Source: Enoplosus armatus (Eukaryota; Chordata; Actinopteri; Centrarchiformes; Enoplosidae). Taken from it: a stretch of 64,000 nt of DNA. The position numbers and the translations under genes were made by a program. Every line of letters starts with the position of its first letter. Within the stretch, counting starts at the first letter, position 1. The stretch is from NCBI RefSeq assembly GCF_043641665.1, contig NC_092189.1, positions 14,042,833-14,106,832 on the forward strand, given 5' to 3'. The notes under the pieces are model-generated. The model saw only the letters and a program-made list of their open reading frames with translations. It did no database searches and was not told the origin of the DNA. Below, in pieces: positions 54,292 through 64,000 of the stretch.

Positions 54292-54332
<41 letters not shown>
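54292..54332 (+). repeat. (TA)n microsatellite
   Basis: About 40 bases of TA preceded by a poly-A run and two ATGCATACTG units. Confidence 0.92.
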
Positions 54333-54334
<2 letters not shown>

Positions 54335-55818
54335 CCTTGAACTGTTAAGCAGCATGCATATTAATGTTATATAGAGTGATATATTCAAACCCCAGAGGCA
54401 TTTCTCTGTTGCTTCGACTTTACTGCCACTGAGACCATGAAATTCTCTTCTGAAATCTCCTTTCATTTAAAATTAAACACAACACTTTGGTTTCAATGTC
54501 AACCTTGCTTCACTGCGTTGACGTTCATGCTGCCAAGTTTTTGTTGACAGCAGAGTGTGGGAAGGTTTGTCTGTTTGTGGTGGTTAATCTCTTTGTGTTA
54601 ACTCTGTGTTCAGTTAATTTCATCGCTGCTAATTTTTGTCACACAAGTCCGGAAAGCGGAAATATAAAAGTGAAGAAAGCCTGATTATTCTAATTGCTTT
54701 GTGAGGTCTAAAAGCACAGAGGAAGAGAGGACAGTTGTAAAGGCACTAATTCAGGTCCACGGTTATTTACATCGCCAACGTCTTATTGAGTTTGAGTGAC
54801 CCTGCTTCGGCTGAATAATTAAGGTAAATGTAAGATTTTGACCGAATTAGACGCAGGACTCTGCAGCCGTGCAGAAATTGAGGAGGTGAACATTTGTTGG
54901 ATTTCTTCTGAGCAACTTTCTGATTATTTTGTTGGTCTTAAGTTTGGCTTCGGCAGCAGCTGTGTGCCGGGTCACATGAAAATAATAACTGTTTTATAAA
55001 AGCAGAAAGCACGAGACAGCTGAGACCTCTCTCTCAAAATGTTTTTGGAGGCGAGACGTGAGCTTGATTTATAGCAGTGGCAAAGCAAGACATTAGAGGT
55101 TAAGGCTGCAGTTGTAATACCGATGCTTAATTTGAATAATTGAGTGAATGACTGATCATGCTTAGGAGCCGAGACTGCTTGGCATTAGAACACTATCAAT
55201 CACGGGTGCAATCAAAACAAATGGGTGAAGTCATCATGTCACAGCTCGAGCCAACATAGAATTTACGTATTTACTAAACTTCATTTAACCATACAGATCA
55301 ATCTGCAATGATGGCACACGACTTTCCTTTTAGTCCAATTTGAGAAGCAGGTGAGAAAGGACTTGCAGATTGAACGAGGAACCTTGGAGGCTTATTCGTT
55401 ATTTTTTCTTTTCGGAGGAAAAAGCATTTCACATGTTCTTCCTCAGCAACAGTTAGCTTGAGGCCACCGGTGCCCATTATTTCCTTTTCATTCAGGAATG
55501 CAAAAAGCTGTTTTAATGTAACTAAGGTGCAAATGCTTTTTAATTAATTTTTTTATACCAATTTATTACCAAAATATAACTAGTGCAGGTTGAAGGAAAC
55601 ATTTCACACAGGGGTTAAGACTGCCCACTTACAAACAGACTAAAGGCAGTTGTTCCTGTTGATAGAGCAAGCTACACATGTTGATACACACCATGCTGGT
55701 TACCTGAAGAACAAGCTGCTGTCATTGGTCAGGCTAAAGAAATGAGGGCAAAACAAATGATTGGCTAAGAAATGTCTAAAAGTCTTCAAATGTCATCTTG
55801 CCAACACTGTACTTGGAA

Positions 55819-55853
<35 letters not shown>

Positions 55854-55889
55854 TGTCTAATGCTCCCAACAGGATTAGTTGTACCACTA

Positions 55890-56026
55890 TTAAAGCAACA
55901 GTTCAACATTTTTGTAAATACACTTATTTGCTTACTTTCCGAGAGTGACATCAGAACCACACCTTCCCTGAGTCCCTATTGTCACCTCAAGTGTAATGTA
56001 AAACACTTTCATTTACACTTAGCTAC

Positions 56027-56072
<46 letters not shown>

Positions 56073-56882
56073 GCCAGATTCCAGATGTGATTGCATCCAT
56101 CTTGGTTTTCCCAGGCAACGTGTAAATATCAGTGTATCCAGTCCAGAGGGTGGTGGTAATGCACCAACGTATTTTGGTAACAGCTAAAAATCTTTAGCTG
56201 TTTAGCTGTAACAATAAAAGTTTAGATAGCTATCTACGAACTATCCACTATACAACACAAACACATGCATTACTTGCATGGATGGACTACAGGCCCTGCC
56301 CTCATGCCGCACCCTCACCCACACAGATCAATGCTCACAGACTCATTTACACATTCTCAACCTCTGGCTGGAAAGCATCCCAAACAATCGTATTTTAATC
56401 TGTCTCTGATGCTTCTTGGTTGCTTAACTTGACTTTTTTTGACATTGGATAGCTATCTGATCCTCCAAAGATGCACAAAGTGGCTAAGTATACATTTGGA
56501 GAGTGTGTTTGCCAGGTGTGGTAAGATTGTGCCAAGACATAGAAACTAAGAGCTGGAGATACAACACAGACGGCTGGATGGATAAACTGCTGTTTGTCAA
56601 GAAATAGTTACAACATGCAAACCCCATTAAATAAGACTAAATGAGATACAATGTGTTAATTATTGAGCTTTATAGTTGCTGGTAGACGTATTTTTGAACT
56701 TTGGACAGAGTCCGACTCACTGTTTCCACCTGCTTCCAGTCTTTATGCTAAGCTAGGCTAACAACATCCAGCTCCATACTTATCATGCAGACATATGATT
56801 GGTATTGATTTTCTCAACTAACTCAGAAATAAAGTAAATAAGCGTATCTGCTAAAATGTTGAACTAATGTGACTCCTTTAAG
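55890..56882 (+). repeat. dispersed repeat family A, copy 4 (expanded)
   Basis: Left end TTAAAGCAACAGTTCAACATTTTTGTAAATAC and right end AAAATGTTGAACTAATGTGACTCCTTTAA form the usual inverted ends. The right half also has CCAGTCTTTATGCTAAGCTAGGCTAAC. The unit is about 1 kb rather than 0.4 kb because of unrelated interior sequence including a (GT)n array at about 56034-56070. Confidence 0.7.
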
Positions 56883-57498
56883 TCTTTTATTGTGCCAACC
56901 TTTAAATGTTTGGATCGCAACACAGGCTACTGACGATGATGAATATGTTTTAAATCCTAATTGCGTCCCTTCAAGCTGGTTATGTGGATTGTACTTGCAT
57001 CTCCTAAAATATGTGAAAGGCTGTTACATCTGAAAAGGAAAATAAGAAGGGTCTCATTTTTAATGTTGCAATAAATCTAAAAAGAAAAAATATATATTTT
57101 GTACATCCCATTTGTTTGTTCTGCTTTGCCCTTTACTGAAATTATTCCTGACCATAACTTACATGACATATGCGTAACCCCATATCACTATTTAACATTT
57201 ATCATTGTCTTAACTCACCAGCACAAATGTCTGACGCAAAGACAATTACTATCAATCAACAGAATTTGTGTTCAAATAGATTTAACTGATTGAATAAATC
57301 TAATAAATTCATGAGTGAAATATCAAGGTAGTTTCTCAGATAGACGGCTATGGAAAAGGCCATGCCAATAAACAGAATATACATGTATAAATGTACTGTA
57401 GGTCAGTATTGTGCTTAAGTGTGTGTGTGCATTAAAATCATATAATAAAACACAGTGTGTGTGTTTATGTGTATTTGAATGTTTTGTATGTCACTGCA

Positions 57499-57530
<32 letters not shown>

Positions 57531-57802
57531 GAGCAATGTAATTAAACCCAATTAAGTGTGCTATATATATACACACTGTAATGTGCCTAATGGCCTCCTG
57601 TATGTGTGAATGTACTGCATGTGCAAATAGCACACAGCGGATGATGCAGTATTTATCACACCACTGTGTGTGTGTCTCTATTTGTGTGGGTAGCTAAATT
57701 GAGCTGAGCTGTCATCACTGTATATAGGTGAGTGTGTGTTTGTGTACTGTGTGTGTGTATGTGTGTGTGTGTGTGAGTGAGAGAGAGAGAAAGACAACTC
57801 AC

Positions 57803-57884
57803 CAGCAGGGAAGTAGAGCGGGAGGTTCTGCAGATACAGCTCCTTATCCGTCCGCAAGAAGACACAGAAGATGATTCTGTCCAG
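57803..57884 (-). CDS. macrod1: macrod1 exon (C-terminal strand of macrodomain)
   Basis: 82 bp, phase 0 to 1. On the minus strand the acceptor is TGTGTGTGTCAG and the donor CTG|GTGAGT. Encodes LDRIIFCVFLRTDKELYLQN and LPLYFPA, then one base of a split codon. Human MACROD1 ends two residues after the matching FP, so only a few more residues may follow in a last exon, or the fish protein is longer. Confidence 0.93.
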
Positions 57885-58120
57885 CTGACACACACACATA
57901 CAATGACCTTTATTACAAGCATATGCAATAACCATGAATTCATCAATAGCAGGGGGGAACAATGTAACAGTGTGTGACACTGTGCGGCGGCGAAATCAGG
58001 AGAATGCAGCTAATGCATCAGTCCATTACTCCCCTATTAGCTGCCTATTATGATCATGCCACAACACCGCGCTTATTAAACTGTGTACAACAGAGAGAGA
58101 GAGAGAGAGAGAGAGAGTGT

Positions 58121-58163
<43 letters not shown>

Positions 58164-58385
58164 GAGAAGTTCCAGTTCAACTTCTATTGTATGTGTGTTT
58201 GTGTCTATGGATGTGTGTATAAGGGAGAGAAAAGTAACTTTGTGTGTTTTTGTGCAGGCGCCTGAGTGTTACACTGTGTGTGTGTGTGTGTGTGTGCGTG
58301 TGTATGTATGTGTTTGTGTAGCAATAGGCCCTCTTTCTCTCATTACTGTGTGAAAAACACCAGTCAACTCAATCCAGACTCCCCA

Positions 58386-58441
<56 letters not shown>

Positions 58442-61400
58442 CACACACACACACACACACACACACAGCACACACAGAGCACACAAAGCCATAAAGAGAA
58501 TAGATTTCAAATATTATTAAGACACTGGCCGAGTGAGTGCAGCTATTTTACAACAATAAACAATCTTTATGCTCCATGCTCTTGTGTTCTTTAGATCCTG
58601 GCTCTGCAGTCTATAATATTTACATTACAGCCTGTATAGCTGGACAGACAGTACAGTACACAACACTATATGTAGTTTGATGATTAAAGTTACTGTAGCT
58701 ACATTAAAAAAATGCTTCCAGGGATTTAAGCTCCACTGTGCGCTCTTATTCCTCAGACTCTGACAAACATTATTACCACCCTAATGTCTCTACAAAGGTT
58801 TTGATTCTTCCGTTTTGGGCGAGGCAGTGTAATTTATTGCCAGGCTGTTTCTATCACTTTGTGCCTGGTGTGGGAGTTAAAGTCTCCTTGCTATCAAATA
58901 CAGACATTTCAGCAGCCTGCTAGCCCGCAGCCCGTGTTTTTCAGTCCCGGCTTGTTGCACAATTACCATCACTTGCAAGGATTTGAATGGAGGCTAAAAG
59001 GGAAGATATGGAAATGTGCGGTAAGTAACTACATCCCATGGGCTAAGGTTCAAAATCTCTAACCTCCACACTGAGTTGCATCCACTTGCGCCATTTTGCA
59101 GCCTCCTTAATTCAAATTAAAGCAAATGCTTGCAAGGAGAGATGCAAAATGGCCTCCAGAAAACAGTAGCAGTGGGGAGCTCATTTTGATACAATTGCAA
59201 CAGGGACCCTGGAGATGCTAAAGCTAACAGTAACATAAACTGAATGTAATAGGCTCTCTCAAAACCGCCTGTCTTTAAGGGAAACATAGAGCCTGTAAAC
59301 ATTCCCTTCTCAAACAGAAAATCCGTCTGCAGCAAAGTTTCTTTTTCACAGATTTCACTTCACTGATCTGTTGTGGAGAATGCATCGGTGCTGGACTTTA
59401 AACATATTAAGTCTTACACAAACTTGCATAACTTTGCCTTAACAATTAGACATTTTAATGTACATTAAATGCTGTATTTTACTGGCTTTTAGTTTGTATT
59501 TAATAAATATAAAATAATATGATTTTCAAACTGCCATAAACCAATTGAAGTTCAAAGCTCATTCTTGGAAACAATATTTGAGAAAACAATCTCACCAAAA
59601 GGTCCATTTAGTAGCTTTCGATCATATCACAGGATCCTCATCAGCAGATGGACTTTGCTGAGTAATGGAATTGTAGATGTTCAAATTTCTGAGTAGTTGT
59701 AGGACATCTTGTCCATGTTGGCTTAAAAGCTGAGGTTCAAAGGTTATATTAAATTTGAACATCTACAACTGACTCCTCCAAATATCAATTGTCCAATCAC
59801 AGCTTAGCGTGCAGAGTTTGTAGCCTGAAGGAGTGGATTGTGTGTTTATGCAACAGTGTTTCTCCGCTACATAACATAAGCAGGAAACATTAGCATGTGT
59901 GGCTACAGTAACTAGCTTACTGCCTACAGTAGAAACAGAGCATTACTTCTATGGCCAAGAGTTAGCATATCATTAACTAACCGTTAAAAGTGACACAACC
60001 AGCACATCCACTGTGTAGTATTTCCCCGCTTGTATGTGGAAGCCGGTCCTGGATGCTATCAGAGTTTAGGCTAATGTTAGCAGCTCTTTCCTGCTCTTTA
60101 TTGGATTAGGGGAAGTTTAAATTACAGCAACCAATGTTACATAAGATAGCATAAGTATGTAAGCTAAGCAGCCAAACAGGGTTATGTTAGAATAAAACAG
60201 TCTGATCTTACATTTTTCTTTATCATACTTATATTATTAGGACTACATCTAGGCTCATGAGAAATGGCGTTGGTTAAAAGCTGTTAAGAAACATAAATAT
60301 TGAATAAACAATATTAGATTGTTTTTCCAAAAGCTACCGCCCTTCTCTACACATTTGAAGCGAGCCACACAACATACAGTTGAGACAGGCTCTGATCCAA
60401 GGCTGCATTTTTAGTTATTAGCTGTGTTATAAATGTCAATGTGATTTTGCTCTGGTTTCGCTTCGTCTCTCTGTGTGCCGTGAGGGAATGAAAAACTTTG
60501 CAGGCAACAGTAACTAAGGGGGACGGAGCTTAGCAAACAGTTCATTTCATGACAACTGGCTAAACGCCATCTGCTGATGAAGATCATGTGATACGATTAA
60601 AAGCCCCAGAATAGCTACTAGATGGCCCTTTGTGGAGCTAGATCGTTTTCTCAAATGTCACACATCGGTTTTGTCTAAACTTTGTGGTCGACTGTGAATC
60701 TAATTTGTAAAATATAACAACTATGAAAGTGCCTTGGGTACTACTTTCTTGCTGTGTTTTATGAATAAATGATTCATGTTTTTATTATTACACTTGAAGC
60801 AGAGTATTGGCACATTGCCCCGTGTCTTGAGTATCTTACATTATCATTTCCAATTTCATTTCCTACATTACTGGACTCCAAGTCAGAGCAAGCCCAACAA
60901 AACACACTGTAAAAAAAAAAAAAAGTAAAATGGAGGGCACTCAATTAGAACAAACCCAATTTACTCTGGTGAACATTCTTACTTTATATGTATGCAAATA
61001 CACTCCGTCTCACCATCTCATGTGTTTACAATAAAACTTTTTTCCCCCTTTAAAAACACACACAGTCGAAGTATTTCTGGGCAGAATGTAAACAAGTGCC
61101 ACGTTGATTTGGCTTTCTGGTCTCGTTTTCAGCCGTTTAAATCTTGTTGAATGTTGTCCTCCATGGTGAGACGTCTAATGTTTAATGTTCGTTTGTTGAG
61201 CTCGGTGCGGCTGATGGCATCAGTCGGCTGGTATTGCTACAGAGACTCTGGAGACTCCAGCGCTAACAATAACATCGTCAACACCCTCTCTGGGAGGTGA
61301 TACAGCACAGCGGTTAGAAAGAGGAAGAAAGATTGAAAAGAGGAGTGGGAGGAGACCTGAGGAGTAAAGGAGGAAGAGGGGAGGAGAGTTTAGAGCATGT

Positions 61401-61683
61401 TAACGACTGATTGGAAAGTTTCCTCTTTGTTCTCCATCACCCCCTCCCTCCCCTCCGTCCCTCCCCTCATCTACTCCATCATTTTGTCTTTTCTGCGCTT
61501 GCTGTTTCTCCGGAGAGAATATGTGCATGTGCGTGTATGTGTGTGTGTTTTTGTGTTAGTCGGGTTTAGTCCCGCAAGGAGCCAATTAAAACACAGACTT
61601 GGCCATGAGCATGAGAGCCAGAGCTTGGGAGTGTGTTTTTAAATGTATGTTTGTGTGTATGTGTCTCACTGTGTGTGTGTCTC

Positions 61684-61723
<40 letters not shown>

Positions 61724-64000
61724 CAATACACCCTACTCCTCGCTCCCACCAGAAAACAAAAACAACAGCTGTGAAAGGAATAATACCTAGAGGAAATGGT
61801 AGGGAAAATTTGCCAATCACGCACACACAAACACACACACACACACACACGCACACTCACCTTGTCATGATGTTCATCCAGATACTCCCTCACTGTTGCT
61901 AACGCCTCGTGCACAGCCTGCTCAGGTGGATATCCTGCACCATCACACACACACACACAACATCAAAAATATACACACAATTTGCAAGAACAGGTGCAGT
62001 GACAGATCTGTGTGTTTGCGTTAGGTCGCTGTCTGCACTGGGTTTTTTTTCCAAGACCTGTTCTTCTTCCATTACTCTAACACTCTATGTTCTGTGTTTT
62101 CTCACTTCCTCTCATCCCCGACTCACCTATTCTGGCGAGATGCAGACACAACACACTTGTTGGTTGTAAGGAGACAGATGGAGAAAAACTACGGTTGCTT
62201 CTTCTATATTCATTCAGTGACTGAGACCTTTCAGTGCTGGAAAATAATCCCCGCCGCTGGAAACGCAACACAACGGCGGTAAAACTTCTTCATCTGGCCA
62301 AACCAGCTCAGCCCAAACAAGCACAGTACGGTGTGATTATACAGTAATTATTCCATACATCAGGAGAGAGGGTTCAACGTGTGAACATAGGGGAATACAT
62401 GAGGGCGCAAATTAGCACTGAACAACACATTGTTTCAGCAAAATACACACATGCGATATTATTACACACTGCAAGGGATGTAATGTAATATGACTGGGCC
62501 CTTTATGTTACCTTTTATTTTACTGCTTGATGGAAAAAAAATAGAACAGTTTGCCTTTCCCTAACTAATATTAAAGTCAAATAGTCTCGTTCATCTGAAT
62601 AAGCATCTTGAAAATGAATAAACTTTAAAGCGAAAGCTGCTTTCACTGTGTGGGCATGTGCAGACACTCACTAGCTTTTTCAAAATGACATTCATATAAT
62701 ACTTTTTAATGAAATGTAATGCTATCCAGATTAAATGTAATCAACATAATGAGGAGATGTTCTTAAAGAATGTGTTTGCAAAGTTGCAAATTGTTCATAA
62801 TGACTATATCGGCAAAATGTTCATCGTCAATGTATTTCATTTGGTTTCCTACATGAATCCGCTCTTTTCAAGTAGTAGTAGCCCTTACAGAACCACACGT
62901 GTGATGCAGGATGCAAACTGTGGATCCTTTTCCTACGTCCACTATCCTCGACTCCGGTGTAACACAAGAACACAACACTTCCTGGACCGGAGAAAAAGGT
63001 TGCTACTGAACATAATCTCATGTAGAGTGACCTCATGTAATTCCCATCACAGGTCTTCCCACCTAAACTGTAACGAGGTCTAATCGGCCAGAATGATTCA
63101 ACACACCTGTGTGAGCGTGCACACTGCCTTAATGACAACTGTGAAGTACGTTGGTGGTATTTATTCCACTAATGGTTGCTCAATTTAATCAAAATGTATT
63201 TCGGTTTTCAGCACTCCCCAACAAGGCAACTTTAAGGTTTGTAGCATTATTCAAAAGCTATTAATACTCTATTTTTCAGTTTCATCACATACTAGCTTCC
63301 TGCTTTAACAGCTGTTAAATTTATACAACTTTGTTTCTCCTTCCTCTTTAAAAATGAGCCCAGATGAAAGGAATCACTTTGGAAGGACTCTGGAAGTATT
63401 CTTAAAAAGACGACATCACAAACAGACAGACATCGAGAAACAGGTGCAACAGAGCAGAAGACACGGATAACACACTGAGTCAATCACAACTTTGGCCTTT
63501 TCCTCTATCTAGCAACAGGGGAGAAGTGTCGACATCCCTCACACCCAAAGCCACCCCGGGGAGTGTTTAAGCACTATCCTTAACTCTCTCTCCTGCCAGT
63601 GTGAAGGGGGATTACAGTCAATCTGACACAATCTCCGGCCTAATCTATTTTAATATGCCGGTCTTAATCCAAGGCCTTAATCTGAGAACCACCTCTGGGC
63701 TGCAGGAGATAATGTGACAAGAGGCACTGCGTGGCTCAGCACTCTGGTTAAACAGAAAGACTGATACTGGAAACGAGCATGTGATGGAAAACAGTATGTT
63801 CAGCGTATCAACACAGGCACACAGATATATTGTTGTTATTGTTGCATGAAAATTGATCTTTTTTTCTCTCTGACTCCAAAATAAATCAACAGTTTTGAGT
63901 ATAAAGCTCTAAGCAAGTCATAAACACACACACACACACACTGAAAATGTCATGCATTAGTTCTGGTTACACACACATCAACACACACACTGACCGTAGA
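57803..64000 (-). CDS. macrod1: macrod1-like macrodomain ADP-ribosylhydrolase (partial gene)
   Basis: MacroD-type macrodomain enzymes remove mono-ADP-ribose from acidic residues and deacetylate O-acetyl-ADP-ribose; MACROD1 is mainly mitochondrial. Exons on the minus strand in order: 64000-63995 (edge sliver), 61934-61861, 57884-57803. Joined, they read VYGYPPEQAVHEALATVREY, LDEHHDK, LDRIIFCVFLRTDKELY and LQNLPLYFPA. This aligns with human MACROD1 VFGYPCEAAAEIVLATLREW, DKVDRLIICVFLEKDEDIY and LPHYFPVA. The GVYGYP loop contacts the ADP-ribose phosphates in the family. Phases are 1, 0, 1 and all splice sites are GT-AG. MACROD2 is the alternative, but its tail after CVFLE differs (KKKMNEFF) and the ccdc88b neighbour supports macrod1. 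The upstream part of the gene lies beyond 64000 and the terminal exon was not found. Confidence 0.85.
58092..58160 (+). repeat. (GA)n-(GT)n compound microsatellite
   Basis: About 26 bases of GA directly followed by about 38 bases of GT with one ATGT, then GA again. Confidence 0.95.
58388..58484 (+). repeat. (CA)n array with GCACA interruptions
   Basis: CA run of more than 50 bases, then further CA blocks separated by AGCACACA and AGAGCACAC. Confidence 0.95.
59577..60658 (+). mobile_element. foldback element family D, about 1.1 kb
   Basis: Left arm (59577-59660: TTTGAGAAAACAATCTC, GTCCATTTAGTAGCTTTCGATC, CTCATCAGCAGATGG) is the reverse complement of the right arm (60565-60658: CCATCTGCTGATGAAGATCATGTGAT, CTACTAGATGGCCC, GATCGTTTTCTCAAA). 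The interior has no open frame. This is the layout of a non-autonomous DNA transposon; a single arm recurs at 46830-46912. Confidence 0.8.
61687..61850 (+). repeat. TG array and CA array beside macrod1 exon
   Basis: (TG)n at about 61687-61719 and (CA)n at about 61828-61850. The CA array lies about 10 bases from the exon donor on the minus strand, where it reads as TG. Confidence 0.93.
61861..61934 (-). CDS. macrod1: macrod1 exon (ADP-ribose loop and following helix)
   Basis: 74 bp, phase 1 to 0. Minus-strand acceptor GATGGTGCAG, donor AAG|GTGAGT. Encodes (G)YPPEQAVHEALATVREY and LDEHHDK, equivalent to GYPCEAAAEIVLATLREW and LEQHKDK of human MACROD1. Confidence 0.93.
61935..63994 (-). other. 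macrod1 intron (2.1 kb)
   Basis: TG tracts at both intron ends on the minus strand. Interior is non-repetitive except a CA tract near 63925-63942. A block at about 63490-63720 looks unusually non-random for intron (see findings). No exon recognised. Confidence 0.6.
63609..63683. promoter_or_regulatory. candidate enhancer with clustered TAATC(C/T) homeodomain sites
   Basis: GGATTA at 63609-63614 (TAATCC on the minus strand), TAATCT at 63641-63646, TAATCC at 63665-63670 and TAATCT at 63678-63683. TAATCC is the binding core of K50 homeodomains such as OTX, PITX and GSC. Functional status is inference. Confidence 0.3.
63995..64000 (-). CDS. macrod1: macrod1 exon sliver at window edge
   Basis: Read on the minus strand, the last bases are TCTACG followed by GTCAGTGTGTG, a donor. 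With a G from outside the window this gives Val-Tyr and a G that completes Gly with the next exon (GA TAT CCA), rebuilding VYGYP. The fit in phase and residue with the ISTGVFGYP loop of MACROD1 is the only support. Confidence 0.65.

Larger units (their letters stand above)
39871..57802. other. 18 kb without recognisable coding exons, between convergent ccdc88b and macrod1
   Basis: No frame in either strand shows a family I recognise. Contents: TA-rich tract near 40965-41005, non-repetitive moderate-GC stretches (about 41700-43450, 43800-43930, 54480-55500), pyrimidine and poly-C tracts (43600-45260), GATA array (44681-44736), family C copy (44395-44685), CA arrays (45595-45645, 49630-49684, 55819-55852), a foldback arm (46830-46912), a TA array (about 54292-54332), a hAT-like end fragment (51233-51318) and family A copy (55890-56882). 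The 3' end and terminal exon of macrod1 should lie here but were not located. Confidence 0.6.
57885..61860 (-). other. macrod1 intron (4.0 kb)
   Basis: GA/GT compound array (58092-58157), CA arrays (58388-58468), a non-repetitive stretch at about 58715-59110, foldback element (59577-60658), and TG/CA tracts at 61687-61850. No nested gene recognised. Confidence 0.65.

Noticed and set aside
58083..58520. Overlapping frames of poly-Cys-Val and poly-Thr-His
   Set aside because: Translation of GT/CA microsatellites, not protein.
61397..61902. Several frames of 60-96 residues near the macrod1 exon
   Set aside because: Microsatellite-driven except the 74-base exon, which is in a different, spliced frame.
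39871..64000. A nested FLRT1-type gene inside macrod1, as in mammals
   Set aside because: FLRT proteins are encoded in one long exon of about 650 codons with leucine-rich repeats; no such frame exists in this window. It may lie beyond 64000.
1..64000. tRNA, rRNA or other structural RNA genes
   Set aside because: No cloverleaf with A/B-box strings or rRNA-like segment was recognised by eye; hairpins found fit repeat elements better. A tRNAscan or Rfam search was not possible here.

Overview
This 64 kb window comes from a vertebrate nuclear genome, most likely a spiny-rayed (percomorph) teleost. The evidence is short exons with GT-AG introns of 0.1-6 kb, very dense CA/GT microsatellites, and several short dispersed repeat families of the kind common in percomorph introns (for example copies containing the string CAGGGGGAAACAGCTAGC). 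There are no operons, CRISPR arrays, phage genes or other prokaryotic features.

Left part (15-39594, + strand): one gene, 25 recognisable coding exons of a Hook-related CCDC88 protein (Girdin/Daple/Gipie family). All exon junctions keep the reading frame and give about 1557 residues. The first roughly 60 residues lie before the window. Exons 1-5 encode the C-terminal half of the N-terminal HOOK domain, exons 6-23 a long coiled coil, and exons 24-25 a short basic then Ser/Pro-rich and acidic tail. The short tail lacks a Galpha-binding motif and a Girdin/Daple-type C-terminal end. Together with the macrod1 neighbour, this points to ccdc88b. Exon 13 (711 bp) carries a Glu/Lys/Arg-rich insert of about 138 residues.

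Middle (39595-57802): no convincing protein-coding exon. It holds the ccdc88b 3' UTR, microsatellites, pyrimidine tracts, repeats and stretches that look like conserved non-coding DNA. The 3' end of the next gene should lie somewhere here.

Right part (57803-64000, - strand): the last recognisable exons of a macrodomain mono-ADP-ribosylhydrolase, macrod1. There are two full exons plus a six-base sliver of a third at the window edge, which together rebuild the phosphate-binding loop VYGYP and the C-terminal strand and helix of the fold. The two genes are convergent. CCDC88B and MACROD1 also lie close together on human 11q13.1, so the pair looks like conserved synteny.

The most notable structural signals are TG tracts abutting several 3' splice sites, two introns bracketed by complementary CA and TG repeats, a penultimate ccdc88b exon sandwiched between long CA arrays with an alternative terminal exon just downstream, and several long foldback elements.
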